From the NCBI GenBank assembly GCA_963728965.1, contig CAVSMH010000006.1, forward strand, positions 62,001-126,000: 64,000 nt of DNA. The letters are read 5' to 3'. The first letter of the stretch is position 1. Every line of letters starts with the position of its first letter. The translations under genes and the position numbers were made by a program. A model generated the notes under the pieces. It was not told where the DNA came from, searched no databases, and worked only from the letters and a program-made list of their open reading frames with translations. The stretch comes from DASQZT01 sp963728965. GTDB taxonomy: Bacteria; Acidobacteriota; Terriglobia; Bryobacterales; Bryobacteraceae. Shown here piece by piece: positions 1 to 9,890 of the stretch.

Positions 1-288
1 CCACTTTTCCAGGTTGACATTGCTGAGGCCCCATTCTTTGAGTTGTCCGACGGCCCAATCGCCCGCGGCGCGGAACTGCGGTGAGTTGGTAAGGCGCGGA
101 CCGTAACGATCGGTGAGGTTGTAGACCAGGTCCATCGCCTTGGAGTTGGGGCTGTTGCCAGTGCGGCCCAACTCCGCGTTTTTGATCTTGTGGATGACAT
201 TCAGGTCCACCCGCTCCGGCGCCTGCGCCCGGACCAGCAGCGGAACCGAAAGTAGAATTGGAACTGCGAACAGTGCTTTGCGTAACAT
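1..288 (-). CDS. Secreted M28-like metallopeptidase, N-terminal part (runs off left edge)
   Basis: Only the first 96 codons are visible, starting at an ATG at 288. Residues 1-20 form a signal peptide (hydrophobic ALFAVPILLSVPLLV then AQA), so the product is exported. The following stretch with DRYGPRLTNSPQFRAA and a predicted helix ending in KEWGLSNV is what is normally seen at the N-terminus of M28 (aminopeptidase S/Q type) zinc peptidases, ahead of a PA domain. The catalytic zinc ligands lie outside the window, so the family call rests on this N-terminal signature alone. It is divergent from the helicase gene; the two starts are separated by 78 bp. Confidence 0.6.
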   Translation of the reverse strand, partial: MLRKALFAVPILLSVPLLVRAQAPERVDLNVIHKIKNAELGRTGNSPNSKAMDLVYNLTDRYGPRLTNSPQFRAAGDWAVGQLKEWGLSNVNLEKW

Positions 289-366
289 AGCTTGGGTATG
301 ACTATAACAGACTGACGCAGGACCGTTGCACGGGGGCGGCTCGGTTAGGATAGAGAGGAGCGCCGG

Positions 367-3300
367 GTGCCTCTCGGGCGCCCTGTCATGAGCGACACCA
401 ACTCCACCGGGCTACCTTTCACCCCTGCGCCGGCCGCGAGCGCGCTGAATCACTTTCACGCGCCGGTTCGCGCCTGGTTCGAAGCGGTGTTCGCGGCGCC
501 GACGCGGCCGCAGGAGATGGGCTGGCCCGCCATCGCGCGGGGGGACTCCACGCTGGTGCTGGCGGCCACCGGCACCGGGAAAACGCTGGCGGCTTTTCTG
601 TGGTCGATCGACCGGGTGATGTTCGCGCCGGCCCCGCCCAAAGAGAAGCGCTGCCGCATCCTGTATATCTCGCCGATCAAGGCGCTGGCGGTCGACGTGG
701 AGCGCAATCTGCGGTTGCCGCTGGTGGGCATCTCGCAGATGGCGGAACGGGAAGGCGTGGAGATCCACCAGCCCGCCATTTCGATCCGCACCGGCGACAC
801 ACCCCCGGCGGAGCGCTCGCGATTTTCGCGCCATCCGACCGACATCCTGATTACGACGCCGGAGTCGTTGTACCTGCTGCTCACGTCGAAGGCGCGCGAG
901 ACGCTGCGCTCGATCGAGACGGTGATCGTCGACGAGATCCACGCCGTTGCCGCCACCAAGCGCGGCGCGCACCTGGCGCTCTCGCTCGAACGGCTGGAGC
1001 ATCTCTGCGGCCGCCGGCTGCAACGCATCGGGCTGTCGGCCACGCAGCGTCCGCTGGAGGAAATCGGGCACTTCCTGGGTGGCGCCCTCGCGCGGGAGGC
1101 CAGGCCGGGGACGGGTGCCGAAAACGTGGAAGACGAGATTCTGTCGGAATTCGCATCATCGTCGGCCGCGCCGAGCTACCGCCCAGTGACGGTGGTGGAC
1201 GCGAGCGAACCCAAGCGCCTGGACGTGTGCGTGGAAGTGCCGCTGGAGGACATGGCGCGCCTCGATCCAATCGAGGAACTGGCCAGCGGGCCGGCATCGC
1301 AAAGGTACGTGCGGCCGTCGATCTGGAGCGCGATCCATCCCAAGCTGCTGGAACTGGTACGGTCCCACCGCTCTACCCTGATCTTCGTCAACAACCGGCG
1401 GCTCGCCGAGCGGATCGCGGGCGCCATCAACGACCTGGCGGGGGAAACGCTGGTGCGGGCGCATCACGGGAGCGTCGCCGCGCCGCAGCGCAAAGAGATC
1501 GAAGACCGGCTGAAACTCGGCACGCTGCGCGGCCTGGTGGCGACCTCGTCGCTCGAACTGGGCATCGACATGGGAGCGGTGGACCTGGTGGTGCAAATCG
1601 AAGCGCCGCCTTCGGTGGCCAGCGGGATGCAGCGGATCGGCCGATCGAGCCACCATGTGGGCGGCACCAGCACGGCGGTGATTTTTCCGAAGTACCGCGG
1701 CGACCTGGTGGCCTGCGCCGCCATCACGCCGGCGATGTACCAGGGCAAGGTAGAGGCGGTGCACTACCCCCGCAATGCCCTCGATGTGCTGGCGCAGCAG
1801 ATCGTGGCCATGGTCGCCATGGACGATTGGGACGTGGATGAGCTGTTCGCCCGAGTGTGCGGCGCGGCGCCCTATGCGGCGCTGACACGGCCGGTATTCG
1901 AAGGGGTGCTGGACATGCTCTCGGGCCGCTATCCTTCCGATGAGTTCGTGGAATTGCGACCGCGGCTCACCTGGGACCGCGTGGGCCACAAGATCACGTC
2001 GCGGCAGGGCGCGCGCCACGTCGCGGTGATCAACGGCGGCACGATTCCCGACCGCGGCCTGTACGGGGTGTTCCTGGCGGGAGCCACGCGCGGCGCGCGG
2101 GTGGGTGAGCTGGACGAGGAGATGGTGTTCGAGAGCCGCACCGGAGACACCATCATTCTCGGCGCCACCACCTGGCGGATCGACGAAATCTCGCACGATC
2201 GGGTGGTGGTCACGCCGGCTCCCGGGGAGCCCGGAAAGATGCCGTTCTGGCACGGCGACAGCGCGGGCCGGCCCGCCGACTTCGGCCGCGAGATCGGCCG
2301 CATGACGCGCGAGCTGCTGGCGCTGCCGCGGGCCGCCGCGTTCACCCGGCTGGTGGAGGACCACAGCCTCGACAGCAATGCCGCTGAGAACCTGCTGCGC
2401 TATCTGGACGACCAGGTGGCCGCCACGGGGCGCGTGCCGAGCGATCTCGATATCGTCATCGAGCGCTGCCGCGATGAACTGGGGGATTGGCGCATCTGCG
2501 TGCTCTCGCCCTATGGAAGCCGGGTGCATGCGCCCTGGTCGATGGCGGTGACCGGCAGGCTGCGCGCCGAACGGGGACTCGAAGCCGAATCGATGTGGTC
2601 GGACGACGGCTTCGTGCTGCGGCTGCCCGATAGCGAGGATCCGCTGGAATCGGAAGCGGTGCTGCCCTCGGCGGCGGAGTTGAAGGACCTGGTGCTGCGG
2701 CAACTGGGGAGCACATCGCTATTTGCGGCGAAGTTTCGCGAAGCGGCGGCGCGGGCACTGCTGCTGCCCAAGCGCCGGCCCGGGGTGCGGGCGCCGCTGT
2801 GGCAGCAGCGGAAGCGGGCGGCGGACCTGCTGGCGGTGGCGTCCCGTTACTCGTCATTCCCCATCCTGCTGGAGACGTACCGCGAATGCGTGCGCGACCT
2901 GCTGGATCTGCCGGCCGCCACGGGTGTGCTGAGGCAGATCGAACAGGGCGGCATCCGCGTGACCACGGTGGATTCCCAGAAGCCCTCGCCGTTTGCATCG
3001 GCGCTGCTGTTTTCCTATATTGCCAACTACATCTATGAAGGCGACGCGCCGCTCGCCGAGCGGCGGGCGCAGGCCCTGGCCATCGACCAGTCGCAGTTGG
3101 AGGAGATCCTGGGCAGCACCGATCTTCGCGAGCTGCTCGACAAGGCCGCGCTGGCGGAGGTGGAGGGCCACCTGCAGTCGCTCGATCCGGATTACCACGC
3201 CCGCCATGCCGACGGATTGCACGATCTGCTTTTGAAGCTGGGCGATTTGTCGGCAGAGGAGATTCGCGCGCGTTGCGCGGATGCCGAGGTAGCGAACACT

Positions 3301-5037
3301 ATTCGCGATCTGGCGGGGGCGCGCCGCGCGATCCCGGTCCGGGTGGCGGGCGAGCCGCGCTTCATTCCGGTGGAATATGCGGCGCGCTACCGCGATGCGA
3401 TCGGCATTCCGCTGCCGCCGGGCCTGGCGGAAGTTTTTCTGGAAGGTGTGGACCGCCCGCTGGCGGAACTGTTGCGCCGGTATGCGCGCACGCATGGGCC
3501 GTTTACGACGGCCGAAGCGGCGGCGCGGTTCGGTCTTCCGGCGGAGAAGGTCGAACCCGCGCTGCGAGCGATGCACTCCAACGGCAAGCTGCTGGAGGGC
3601 GAGTTTCGGCCCGAGGGCGTGCATCGGGAGTGGTGCGATCCGGAGGTGCTCCAGCAGATCCGGCGGAAGACGCTGGCGAGGCTGCGGAAGGAGGTGGAGC
3701 CGGCGGCGCAGCACTCGTTCGCGCGGCTGCTCAGCCGCTGGCAGGGGGTGACCGTTCCACGCCGCGGACTGGATGCGCTGGTGGACGCGATCGGGGTGCT
3801 GCAAGGGGCGAGCGTGCTGTTGAGCGACCTGGAGCGCGAGATCCTGCCCGCCCGCGTGGCGGACTATCGCTCGGGCGACCTCGACACGCTGCTGGCGTCC
3901 GGCGAGGTGGTGTGGATCGGCCGAGAGGCGATTGGCGACCACGATGGCCGCATCGCATTGTACCTGGCGGATGCCCTGCCGCGGCTGCTGCCACCGGCGA
4001 GTCTGCGAGCGGAGCCGGCGTTGTCCGAGCGGGCGCAGGGCCTTGTGGAAACGCTGCGCCGGCAGGGCGCGACGTTCTTCAGCGCGCTGCACCAGGCGGG
4101 CGGCGGTGGTTATCCCGGGGAAACCCAGGACGCGCTGTGGGAACTGGTGTGGGCCGGGAAGATCACGAACGATACGTTTTTCCCGTTGCGCAACCTGCGG
4201 CACGCGAAGGAATCGCGGCACGCGCGGGGCACCTCGGCCGACGGTCCGCCGGGGTCGGCCGAATTCCTGCGCCGTCTGCGGGCGCGCACGGGGGGAGATC
4301 ATCCCGGCCAGGGGCGCTGGTCGCTGGTGGAACAGCGTATGGTGCAGGCCACGACGGCCGCGGAATGGAGCGCCGCGGTCGCGCAGCAACTCCTGGTGCG
4401 GAACGGAATCGTGATGCGCGAAACGGCGCTCGCCGAGGAGGTCCCGGGCGGCTATCCGAGTGTGTACCCGGCGCTGAAGACCATGGAGGAGAGCGGCTGG
4501 GTAAGGCGCGGCATGTTCGTGGCGGGCCTGGGCGCGGCGCAGTTCGCGATGAGCTCGGCGGTGGATATGTTGCGCAGCGTGCGCACCAATGCGGATCGTG
4601 CCGAGGTGGTGCATCTGGCAGCCGCCGATCCCGCCAATCCCTACGGGGCGATCCTGCCGTGGCCGCGGGAAGAAGGCGATCCGGGACACACACTGGCGCG
4701 GGCGGCGGGAGCGGGGGTGGTGCTGGTGAATGGGAGGCTGGCCGCGTACCTGCGCCGCCAGAATCCCGCGCTCCGGGTGTTCCTGCCGGAGAACGAACCG
4801 GAGCGCTCGCCGGCGGCGCGGGCGCTGGCCACACGGCTCGCCGAGATGGCCCTCCGGCGCCAGACGCTCCGCGGCGGCCTGTTGATCGGCACCATCAACG
4901 ATCTGGCCGCGCAGGAGCATTTCCTATCTCCGTTCCTGATGGAGGCCGGGTTCGTCAGCACCATGGCCGGCCTGCAGATGCGCCGGGTAACGGGGGCGGA
5001 CCGGCCGGCGGAACCCGCCGCCGATGAGGACGACTGA
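367..5037 (+). CDS. lhr: Lhr-like ATP-dependent DNA helicase (superfamily 2)
   Basis: A 1556-residue DEAD/DEAH-type helicase, close to the length of E. coli Lhr (about 1540). Visible motifs: Walker A ATGTGKT near residues 66-73, DEIH box at about 189-192, motif III SAT in GLSATQRP, motif IV TLIFVNNRR, and motifs V/VI ATSSLELGID and QRIGRSSHH. The remaining two thirds correspond to the Lhr-core, winged-helix and C-terminal domains. Lhr proteins translocate 3'-5' on DNA and act in repair. The GTG at 367 is preferred because GAGAGGAG ends 6 bases upstream; an ATG at 388 has no such site. The 3' end is followed by the TPR membrane protein on the same strand. Confidence 0.9.
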   Translation: MPLGRPVMSDTNSTGLPFTPAPAASALNHFHAPVRAWFEAVFAAPTRPQEMGWPAIARGDSTLVLAATGTGKTLAAFLWSIDRVMFAPAPPKEKRCRILYISPIKALAVDVERNLRLPLVGISQMAEREGVEIHQPAISIRTGDTPPAERSRFSRHPTDILITTPESLYLLLTSKARETLRSIETVIVDEIHAVAATKRGAHLALSLERLEHLCGRRLQRIGLSATQRPLEEIGHFLGGALAREARPGTGAENVEDEILSEFASSSAAPSYRPVTVVDASEPKRLDVCVEVPLEDMARLDPIEELASGPASQRYVRPSIWSAIHPKLLELVRSHRSTLIFVNNRRLAERIAGAINDLAGETLVRAHHGSVAAPQRKEIEDRLKLGTLRGLVATSSLELGIDMGAVDLVVQIEAPPSVASGMQRIGRSSHHVGGTSTAVIFPKYRGDLVACAAITPAMYQGKVEAVHYPRNALDVLAQQIVAMVAMDDWDVDELFARVCGAAPYAALTRPVFEGVLDMLSGRYPSDEFVELRPRLTWDRVGHKITSRQGARHVAVINGGTIPDRGLYGVFLAGATRGARVGELDEEMVFESRTGDTIILGATTWRIDEISHDRVVVTPAPGEPGKMPFWHGDSAGRPADFGREIGRMTRELLALPRAAAFTRLVEDHSLDSNAAENLLRYLDDQVAATGRVPSDLDIVIERCRDELGDWRICVLSPYGSRVHAPWSMAVTGRLRAERGLEAESMWSDDGFVLRLPDSEDPLESEAVLPSAAELKDLVLRQLGSTSLFAAKFREAAARALLLPKRRPGVRAPLWQQRKRAADLLAVASRYSSFPILLETYRECVRDLLDLPAATGVLRQIEQGGIRVTTVDSQKPSPFASALLFSYIANYIYEGDAPLAERRAQALAIDQSQLEEILGSTDLRELLDKAALAEVEGHLQSLDPDYHARHADGLHDLLLKLGDLSAEEIRARCADAEVANTIRDLAGARRAIPVRVAGEPRFIPVEYAARYRDAIGIPLPPGLAEVFLEGVDRPLAELLRRYARTHGPFTTAEAAARFGLPAEKVEPALRAMHSNGKLLEGEFRPEGVHREWCDPEVLQQIRRKTLARLRKEVEPAAQHSFARLLSRWQGVTVPRRGLDALVDAIGVLQGASVLLSDLEREILPARVADYRSGDLDTLLASGEVVWIGREAIGDHDGRIALYLADALPRLLPPASLRAEPALSERAQGLVETLRRQGATFFSALHQAGGGGYPGETQDALWELVWAGKITNDTFFPLRNLRHAKESRHARGTSADGPPGSAEFLRRLRARTGGDHPGQGRWSLVEQRMVQATTAAEWSAAVAQQLLVRNGIVMRETALAEEVPGGYPSVYPALKTMEESGWVRRGMFVAGLGAAQFAMSSAVDMLRSVRTNADRAEVVHLAAADPANPYGAILPWPREEGDPGHTLARAAGAGVVLVNGRLAAYLRRQNPALRVFLPENEPERSPAARALATRLAEMALRRQTLRGGLLIGTINDLAAQEHFLSPFLMEAGFVSTMAGLQMRRVTGADRPAEPAADEDD

Positions 5038-5158
5038 GTGCCCGAGGGCGGGTAGGGCGCGAAGGGAAGTGTGCCTGCGCGCAATGGCGCGGCGATTGCA
5101 ATGCCACTGCCACGCCACTATGCGACCGGCCACCGCGCCACTCCAGCGAACCTCGCCC

Positions 5159-7141
5159 GTGAATCACCCGTCGCGCCGCCGCCGGACGCTGCTCCTCAGT
5201 TCGCTGATGGTGGCGGCGGTCCTGGCGGCATATGGCAATCACTTCCGGAACGATTTCCATTTCGACGACTTCCACACGGTGGTCAACAACCCGTTCATTC
5301 GCGACTGGCGGAACGTCCCGCGGTTCTTCACGGACGCCACGCTGTTCAGCACCATGCCCGATCATGCCACCTGGCGACCCTTGGTTTCGCTGTCGCTGGT
5401 GCTGGACTACTGGCTTGGCGGCGGGCTGGATCCGGTGTGGTTTCACGTGACGGTGTTCCTCTGCTTTGCGGCGCAGCTTGTGCTGATGTTCTTCCTTTTT
5501 CAACGCCTGATGGATGCGGCAGACCCGCATCCCTCGAATCTGTACGTGGCGCTGTTGGCCGCGGCCGTCTACGGGCTGCATCCGGCCAACGCGGAAACGG
5601 TGAACTACATTATCCAGCGCGGGGATCTGTACGCGACGCTGGGAATCGTGGGGAGCCTGCTGTGGTACGTGGCGCGCCCGCAGCAGCGGCGGTGGGGGCT
5701 CTATCTGCTGCCCGCGGTGGCGGCGTATCTCGCCAAGGCGCCCGCGCTGATCTACCCGTGCATCCTCTTTTCCTACGTGCTGTTGTTTGAACGGCGGCGC
5801 ACCTCGCTGCCGTGGGGCGCGGTGCTGGTGACGGCGGTGGCGGCGGCGGTCACGCGGCTGATGACACCGGCCACATTCAACGCCGGCGCAGCTTCCGGTT
5901 CACTCTATCGGCTGACGCAGCCCTGGGTGATGCTGCACTATCTCAAATCGTTTTTCCTGCCGACGGAATTGAGCGCGGACACCGATTGGAGCTATGTATC
6001 GGGCGCGCTCAGCGGGGAGGCGCTGGCCGGCTACCTGGGAGTGGCGGGACTGATCGCGATCGTCTGGTACACGGCGCGGGCGCGGGAGAGGCGGCCGGTG
6101 GCGTTCGGCCTCCTGTGGTTCCTGTTCGCCCTGCTGCCGACGTCGGTGATGCCATTGGCGGAGGTGACCAACGATCACCGCATGTTCTTCGCGTTCGCGG
6201 GATTGTCGCTGGCGGTGTGCTGGGGGCTGCGGCTGGCGTTGTGGCGCAGGATCCCGGCGGCGGTGGCGGTGGGTTTCTCGCTGGTGGTCCTGGCCGCGGC
6301 AACAGCGGGCACGCGGCAGCGGAACGAAACCTGGCGCACCGAGGAGACGCTGTGGCGTGACGTGACGTTGAAGAGCCCGCACAACGGCCGAGGACTGATG
6401 AACTACGGGCTGATCTTCATGGCGCGCGGGGACTATCGGACCGCGCTGCGGTACTTCGAGCAGGCGAAGACCTACACGCCGAACTACTGGTCCTTGGAGG
6501 TCAATACGGGGATCGCGTGCGGAGGGCTCGGGCGCGTTGGGGAAGCCGAGGGCCATTTTCAACGCGCGCTGGCGCTGGCCCCGGGTGTTGCCGATCCCGA
6601 GTTTTACTACGGGCGGTGGCTGAAATCGGTGGGGCGCACCACGGAAGCCATGACGCACCTGGAAACCGCGGTGCGGCTCAACGGGAGCCTGATGGATGCG
6701 CGCTACCAGTTGATGCAGGTGTATGCCGGCCAGCGCAATTGGCAGGCGCTCGACCGGCTGGTTAGCGGTACGCTCGAAGAGGCTCCCGGGGACCCGACGG
6801 CCCAGCAATACCAGGCAAGCCGGTCGTCGCGCGGACAGGAACTGGCGGCGGCGCAAGCGGCCGCCGGGGAAAGGCAGACTCCGGAGGCATGGCTCACCGT
6901 GTCGCACCTGGAATACCAGACCGGCCGGTACGAAGAGTGCATCCGGGCGGCGAAAAAAGCGCTGGAGCTTCGGCCGGACTTTGCGGAGGCCTATAACAAT
7001 CTGGCCGCCGGCTACAATTCCCTGGGGCGATGGGACGAGGGCATCGCGGCCGCAACGGAGGCGGTGCGGCTGAACCCGAACGATGCGCTGGCGCGAAACA
7101 ACCTTCAGTGGGCGATGAACCACAAGGCGGGGCTGCGGTAG
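5159..7141 (+). CDS. Polytopic membrane protein with C-terminal TPR repeats (TMTC / GT-C-like)
   Basis: About 660 residues. The N-terminal two thirds has roughly ten hydrophobic segments. Early acidic motifs HFDDFHTVVNNPFI and the amphipathic loop FFTDATLFS resemble the first luminal/periplasmic loop of TMTC-type and other GT-C glycosyltransferases. The C-terminal third (from about residue 400) holds about five TPR units with ALRYFEQAKTYTPN- and AIAATEAVRLNPNDALARNNL-like signatures. It probably acts at the inner membrane, perhaps in protein or polymer glycosylation, but the substrate is not visible. The open frame extends upstream to 5024, inside the helicase gene; the residues before the GTG at 5159 look non-coding, so that start was chosen, though an ATG at 5084 is possible. 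Confidence 0.75.
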   Translation: MNHPSRRRRTLLLSSLMVAAVLAAYGNHFRNDFHFDDFHTVVNNPFIRDWRNVPRFFTDATLFSTMPDHATWRPLVSLSLVLDYWLGGGLDPVWFHVTVFLCFAAQLVLMFFLFQRLMDAADPHPSNLYVALLAAAVYGLHPANAETVNYIIQRGDLYATLGIVGSLLWYVARPQQRRWGLYLLPAVAAYLAKAPALIYPCILFSYVLLFERRRTSLPWGAVLVTAVAAAVTRLMTPATFNAGAASGSLYRLTQPWVMLHYLKSFFLPTELSADTDWSYVSGALSGEALAGYLGVAGLIAIVWYTARARERRPVAFGLLWFLFALLPTSVMPLAEVTNDHRMFFAFAGLSLAVCWGLRLALWRRIPAAVAVGFSLVVLAAATAGTRQRNETWRTEETLWRDVTLKSPHNGRGLMNYGLIFMARGDYRTALRYFEQAKTYTPNYWSLEVNTGIACGGLGRVGEAEGHFQRALALAPGVADPEFYYGRWLKSVGRTTEAMTHLETAVRLNGSLMDARYQLMQVYAGQRNWQALDRLVSGTLEEAPGDPTAQQYQASRSSRGQELAAAQAAAGERQTPEAWLTVSHLEYQTGRYEECIRAAKKALELRPDFAEAYNNLAAGYNSLGRWDEGIAAATEAVRLNPNDALARNNLQWAMNHKAGLR

Positions 7142-7188
7142 GGGCGGGCCGTGCACGCGGCGGCAGGCGATGATACACTCCTCATGCT

Positions 7189-7548
7189 ATGGCGCTCGAA
7201 AAACTCAACCTGCAGTTGCTCGACGGCGCGTGCCCGGGGGAGAGAGTGGTGGTGCTCGAGGGCGCGCTGAATGCCGAAACGGCGTTTCTTTTTCGGGATT
7301 CGGTCCGCGCGGATAACCCGGCGACCCTGGTGGTCGACATGAGCCGTGTCCGGTATGTCGATTCCAGCGGCCTGGGCGTTCTGATCGGTCTTTATGTATC
7401 GTTCGAGCGGACGTCGCGGCGTCTGCTGCTGGCCGGCATCAACGACCGGGTCTGGGAGTTGTTCCGCACGTGCAAGGTGGAGGACGTATTCACCCGATAT
7501 CCGACGGTGGCCGACGCGGAGCTGACCGTGACGGTGGCGACGGGATGA
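7189..7548 (+). CDS. STAS-domain anti-sigma factor antagonist
   Basis: A 119-residue single STAS domain. The central motif VDSSGLGVLIG (residues about 57-67) is the conserved phospho-acceptor loop of SpoIIAA/RsbV proteins, with Ser59/Ser60 as candidate phosphorylation sites. Such proteins bind and neutralise anti-sigma kinases in partner-switching pathways. No cognate kinase (RsbW/SpoIIAB) or phosphatase is adjacent, so the partner must be elsewhere. The ATG at 7189 lies 47 bp after the TPR gene; the gene is convergent with the 3-hydroxyacyl-CoA dehydrogenase gene, with 25 bp between stops. Confidence 0.85.
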   Translation: MALEKLNLQLLDGACPGERVVVLEGALNAETAFLFRDSVRADNPATLVVDMSRVRYVDSSGLGVLIGLYVSFERTSRRLLLAGINDRVWELFRTCKVEDVFTRYPTVADAELTVTVATG

Positions 7549-7573
7549 ATCGCCCGGCGCCGGCCTCAGGGTG

Positions 7574-8539
7574 TCAGGCGGAACTGGATTGGGCCCTGCG
7601 GCGGCGGTATTGCAGCACTTCGATCAGGAACTCGTCGCGGATCGTCCGCACCTGGTCGGCGCTCTTGGTGGTCCAGTCGTAGAACCCCCTGCCGGACTTC
7701 GCGCCGAGATCTCCGCGGCGCACCATCTCGCGCACCTGGTCGGGCGCACGCGGTTCGCTAAAGAGATCGCGCGCCACGTACTCGAGCACCGCGCCGGCCA
7801 TGTCCAATCCCACCACGTCGATGTGTTCCAGGATGCCGTATGCCGGCATGCGCAGCCCGAATCCGTTCTTGACTACCGTATCGATAGCGTCGGCGTCGGC
7901 AATCCCTTCGGCAATGATGTGGGCAGCTTCCCGGACCAGCGCCATCTGGAGGCGGTTGCCAAGCTGGCCGGGGCGGTCCCGATTGACGATGACCGGCGTC
8001 TTGCCGCAACCGGCCAGCAGGCGTCGCATGGCCTCCGCCACCTCCAGGCTGGTCTTCTCGCCGCGCACGATCTCAACCAGGGGCATCAGGTGGGGCGGGT
8101 TCCAGAAGTGGGTAGTGACGACGCGCTCCGGCTTGGCGCAGCGGGAGGCGATGGCCGTGATGCTCAGGCCGGAGGTATTCGATGCCAGCACCGCCGCGGC
8201 ATTCAATGTGTCCATGCGCGCAAAAAGATCCTGCTTGAAGGCCAGGTCCTCGGGGCCGGATTCAATCACCAGGCCGCATTCGGCGACGGTGCGATCGAGT
8301 TCCGCCGAAGGACTCAGGCGCCCGGCAGCGGCTACGGCCTCCGCCTCACCAACCAGCTGGTGGCGGGCCAGGAGGCGTGCCCGTTCCCGCGCCCCTTCCA
8401 CCGCCTGTGCCGCGCGTCCGGCGCTGCGGCTCACAATGCGAGTCTCGACGCCCCCGAGGGCGAGGGTCAGAGCGATGCCGGGCCCCATCATTCCGGTCCC
8501 GATCACGGCCGCCGTTTGAAAGCCGGATGGAAACGACAT
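7574..8539 (-). CDS. 3-hydroxyacyl-CoA dehydrogenase family protein
   Basis: 321 residues. The N-terminus AAVIGTGMMGPGIAL is the Rossmann GxGxxG NAD-binding loop. VIESGPEDLAFKQDLF and LASNTSGLSITAIA are the conserved family segments, THFWNPPHLMPLVEIV contains the catalytic His with the following NPP, and the C-terminal helical domain ends in GRGFYDW. The reaction is NAD-dependent oxidation of (S)-3-hydroxyacyl-CoA in beta-oxidation or butanoate metabolism. It lacks a fused enoyl-CoA hydratase domain, so it is of the short, HbdA/PaaH-like type. The ATG at 8539 was chosen; a far longer open frame on this strand continues upstream antisense to glgC and is not coding. Divergent from glgC with 63 bp between starts. 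Confidence 0.88.
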   Translation of the reverse strand: MSFPSGFQTAAVIGTGMMGPGIALTLALGGVETRIVSRSAGRAAQAVEGARERARLLARHQLVGEAEAVAAAGRLSPSAELDRTVAECGLVIESGPEDLAFKQDLFARMDTLNAAAVLASNTSGLSITAIASRCAKPERVVTTHFWNPPHLMPLVEIVRGEKTSLEVAEAMRRLLAGCGKTPVIVNRDRPGQLGNRLQMALVREAAHIIAEGIADADAIDTVVKNGFGLRMPAYGILEHIDVVGLDMAGAVLEYVARDLFSEPRAPDQVREMVRRGDLGAKSGRGFYDWTTKSADQVRTIRDEFLIEVLQYRRRRAQSSSA

Positions 8540-8602
8540 AGACCCTATTTTATCCTTGCAAGTACGCCAAACCCCTGGAACAATAAGTGCTTGGTTGACG
8601 CT

Positions 8603-9856
8603 ATGCACATTCGAGTGCTGGGTATCGTACTTGCCGGCGGTAAAGGAACGCGTCTCTATCCGCTGACCCGGGAACGGGCCAAGCCGGCTGTTCCCTTCGG
8701 AGGAAAGTATCGCATCATCGATTTCGTCCTGAGCAATTTCATCAATTCGGGGATCTACTCGGTATACGTGCTCACCCAGTTCCGCAGTCAGTCGCTGTTG
8801 CAGCATCTCAGCGAAGGATGGCAGTTCGGCAGCCTGCTGAAGACGCAGTTCGTCATTCCGGTGCCGGCGCAAATGCGGTCTCCCGGCGAGACCTGGTACC
8901 AGGGGACGGCCGACGCGATCTACCAGAACATCAACCTGGTGGAGCAGTCGGACCCGCACGTAGTGGCAATCTTCGGCGGCGATCATATCTACCGCATGAA
9001 CATCACCGACATGATCGAGTTTCACGTGCAGAAGAGCGCCGAAGTCACGGTCGCCGCGATTCCCGTGCCGCGGAAACAGGCCGCCGAATTCGGTGTGATC
9101 GAGACCGCCGAGGACGGTCACATTCTGGCCTTCCACGAGAAGAACCCCGACGCTCCCACCCGGCCCGGGGATCCGGAGCGGGTGTATGCCTCGATGGGCA
9201 ACTACGTCTTCTCGACGCGCTCCCTGCTGCGCCTGCTCCACGACGACGCCGCCGACGAATCGAGCAATCACGATTTCGGCCGCGACATTCTGCCCCGCCT
9301 GGCCGGGCGCTCCGAAATCTACGCTTACGATTTTCAGGCCAACCGTCTCCCGGGCGAACCCACCGACGCCGAGCCGTACTGGCGCGATGTGGGCACCATC
9401 GACGCCTACTACGAGGCCAATATGGACCTGCGCTCGGTGAGCCCCGCCCTCAATCTGTTCAATCGTGCGTGGCCGGTCCGCACCACGAGTTATCCGGACC
9501 CGCCGGCGAAATTCACGTTCGACGAAGAGAACCGGCGCGGGCAGGCGATCGACAGCGTGGTTTCCGGAGGCTGCATTCTGTCCGGCGGGATGGTGAAGAA
9601 CTCGGTGCTGGGGCGCGGCGTACGGGTACATTCCGGCGCCGTCGTGGAGGATTGCGTGATCCTCGACAATTGCGACATCGGCCGCCGTGCCCGCGTCCGG
9701 CGGGCCATTCTCGACAAGAACGTCAGGGTGCCCGACGATGCCGCCATCGGAACTGATCTGGAGCGCGACCGGGCGCACCGGTATGTCACCGAGAGCGGAA
9801 TCGTGGTGGTGGGCGGAAACCGCACGCCCGTGGATATTACCAGCCTGGTGGTGTAG
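8603..9856 (+). CDS. glgC: Glucose-1-phosphate adenylyltransferase (ADP-glucose pyrophosphorylase)
   Basis: 417 residues, standard length for bacterial GlgC. The N-terminus GIVLAGGKGTRLYPLT is the nucleotide-binding loop, followed by KPAVPFGGKYRIIDF, the substrate/activator region. GTADAIYQN, IFGGDHIYRMN and the DVGTIDAYYEANMDL motif are also canonical, and the C-terminal third is the left-handed beta-helix. The enzyme makes ADP-glucose from ATP and glucose-1-phosphate, the first committed step of glycogen synthesis. No other glg gene is nearby, so it appears to be a stand-alone locus. The ATG at 8603 is the start; the frame is open further upstream but only as the antisense of the neighbouring dehydrogenase gene. 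Confidence 0.95.
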   Translation: MHIRVLGIVLAGGKGTRLYPLTRERAKPAVPFGGKYRIIDFVLSNFINSGIYSVYVLTQFRSQSLLQHLSEGWQFGSLLKTQFVIPVPAQMRSPGETWYQGTADAIYQNINLVEQSDPHVVAIFGGDHIYRMNITDMIEFHVQKSAEVTVAAIPVPRKQAAEFGVIETAEDGHILAFHEKNPDAPTRPGDPERVYASMGNYVFSTRSLLRLLHDDAADESSNHDFGRDILPRLAGRSEIYAYDFQANRLPGEPTDAEPYWRDVGTIDAYYEANMDLRSVSPALNLFNRAWPVRTTSYPDPPAKFTFDEENRRGQAIDSVVSGGCILSGGMVKNSVLGRGVRVHSGAVVEDCVILDNCDIGRRARVRRAILDKNVRVPDDAAIGTDLERDRAHRYVTESGIVVVGGNRTPVDITSLVV

Positions 9857-9890
9857 CGCCGGCCATTCGCCGGGCCGCGGGCCCGCACAC

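Noticed and set aside
2854..4920. 688-codon open frame antisense to the helicase
   Set aside because: Arg/Gln/His-rich translation with no family signature, running opposite a full-length lhr gene; it is an artefact of high GC at third positions.
7571..8602. Upstream in-frame extension of glgC
   Set aside because: Antisense to the 3-hydroxyacyl-CoA dehydrogenase; the GlgC family start is at 8603.
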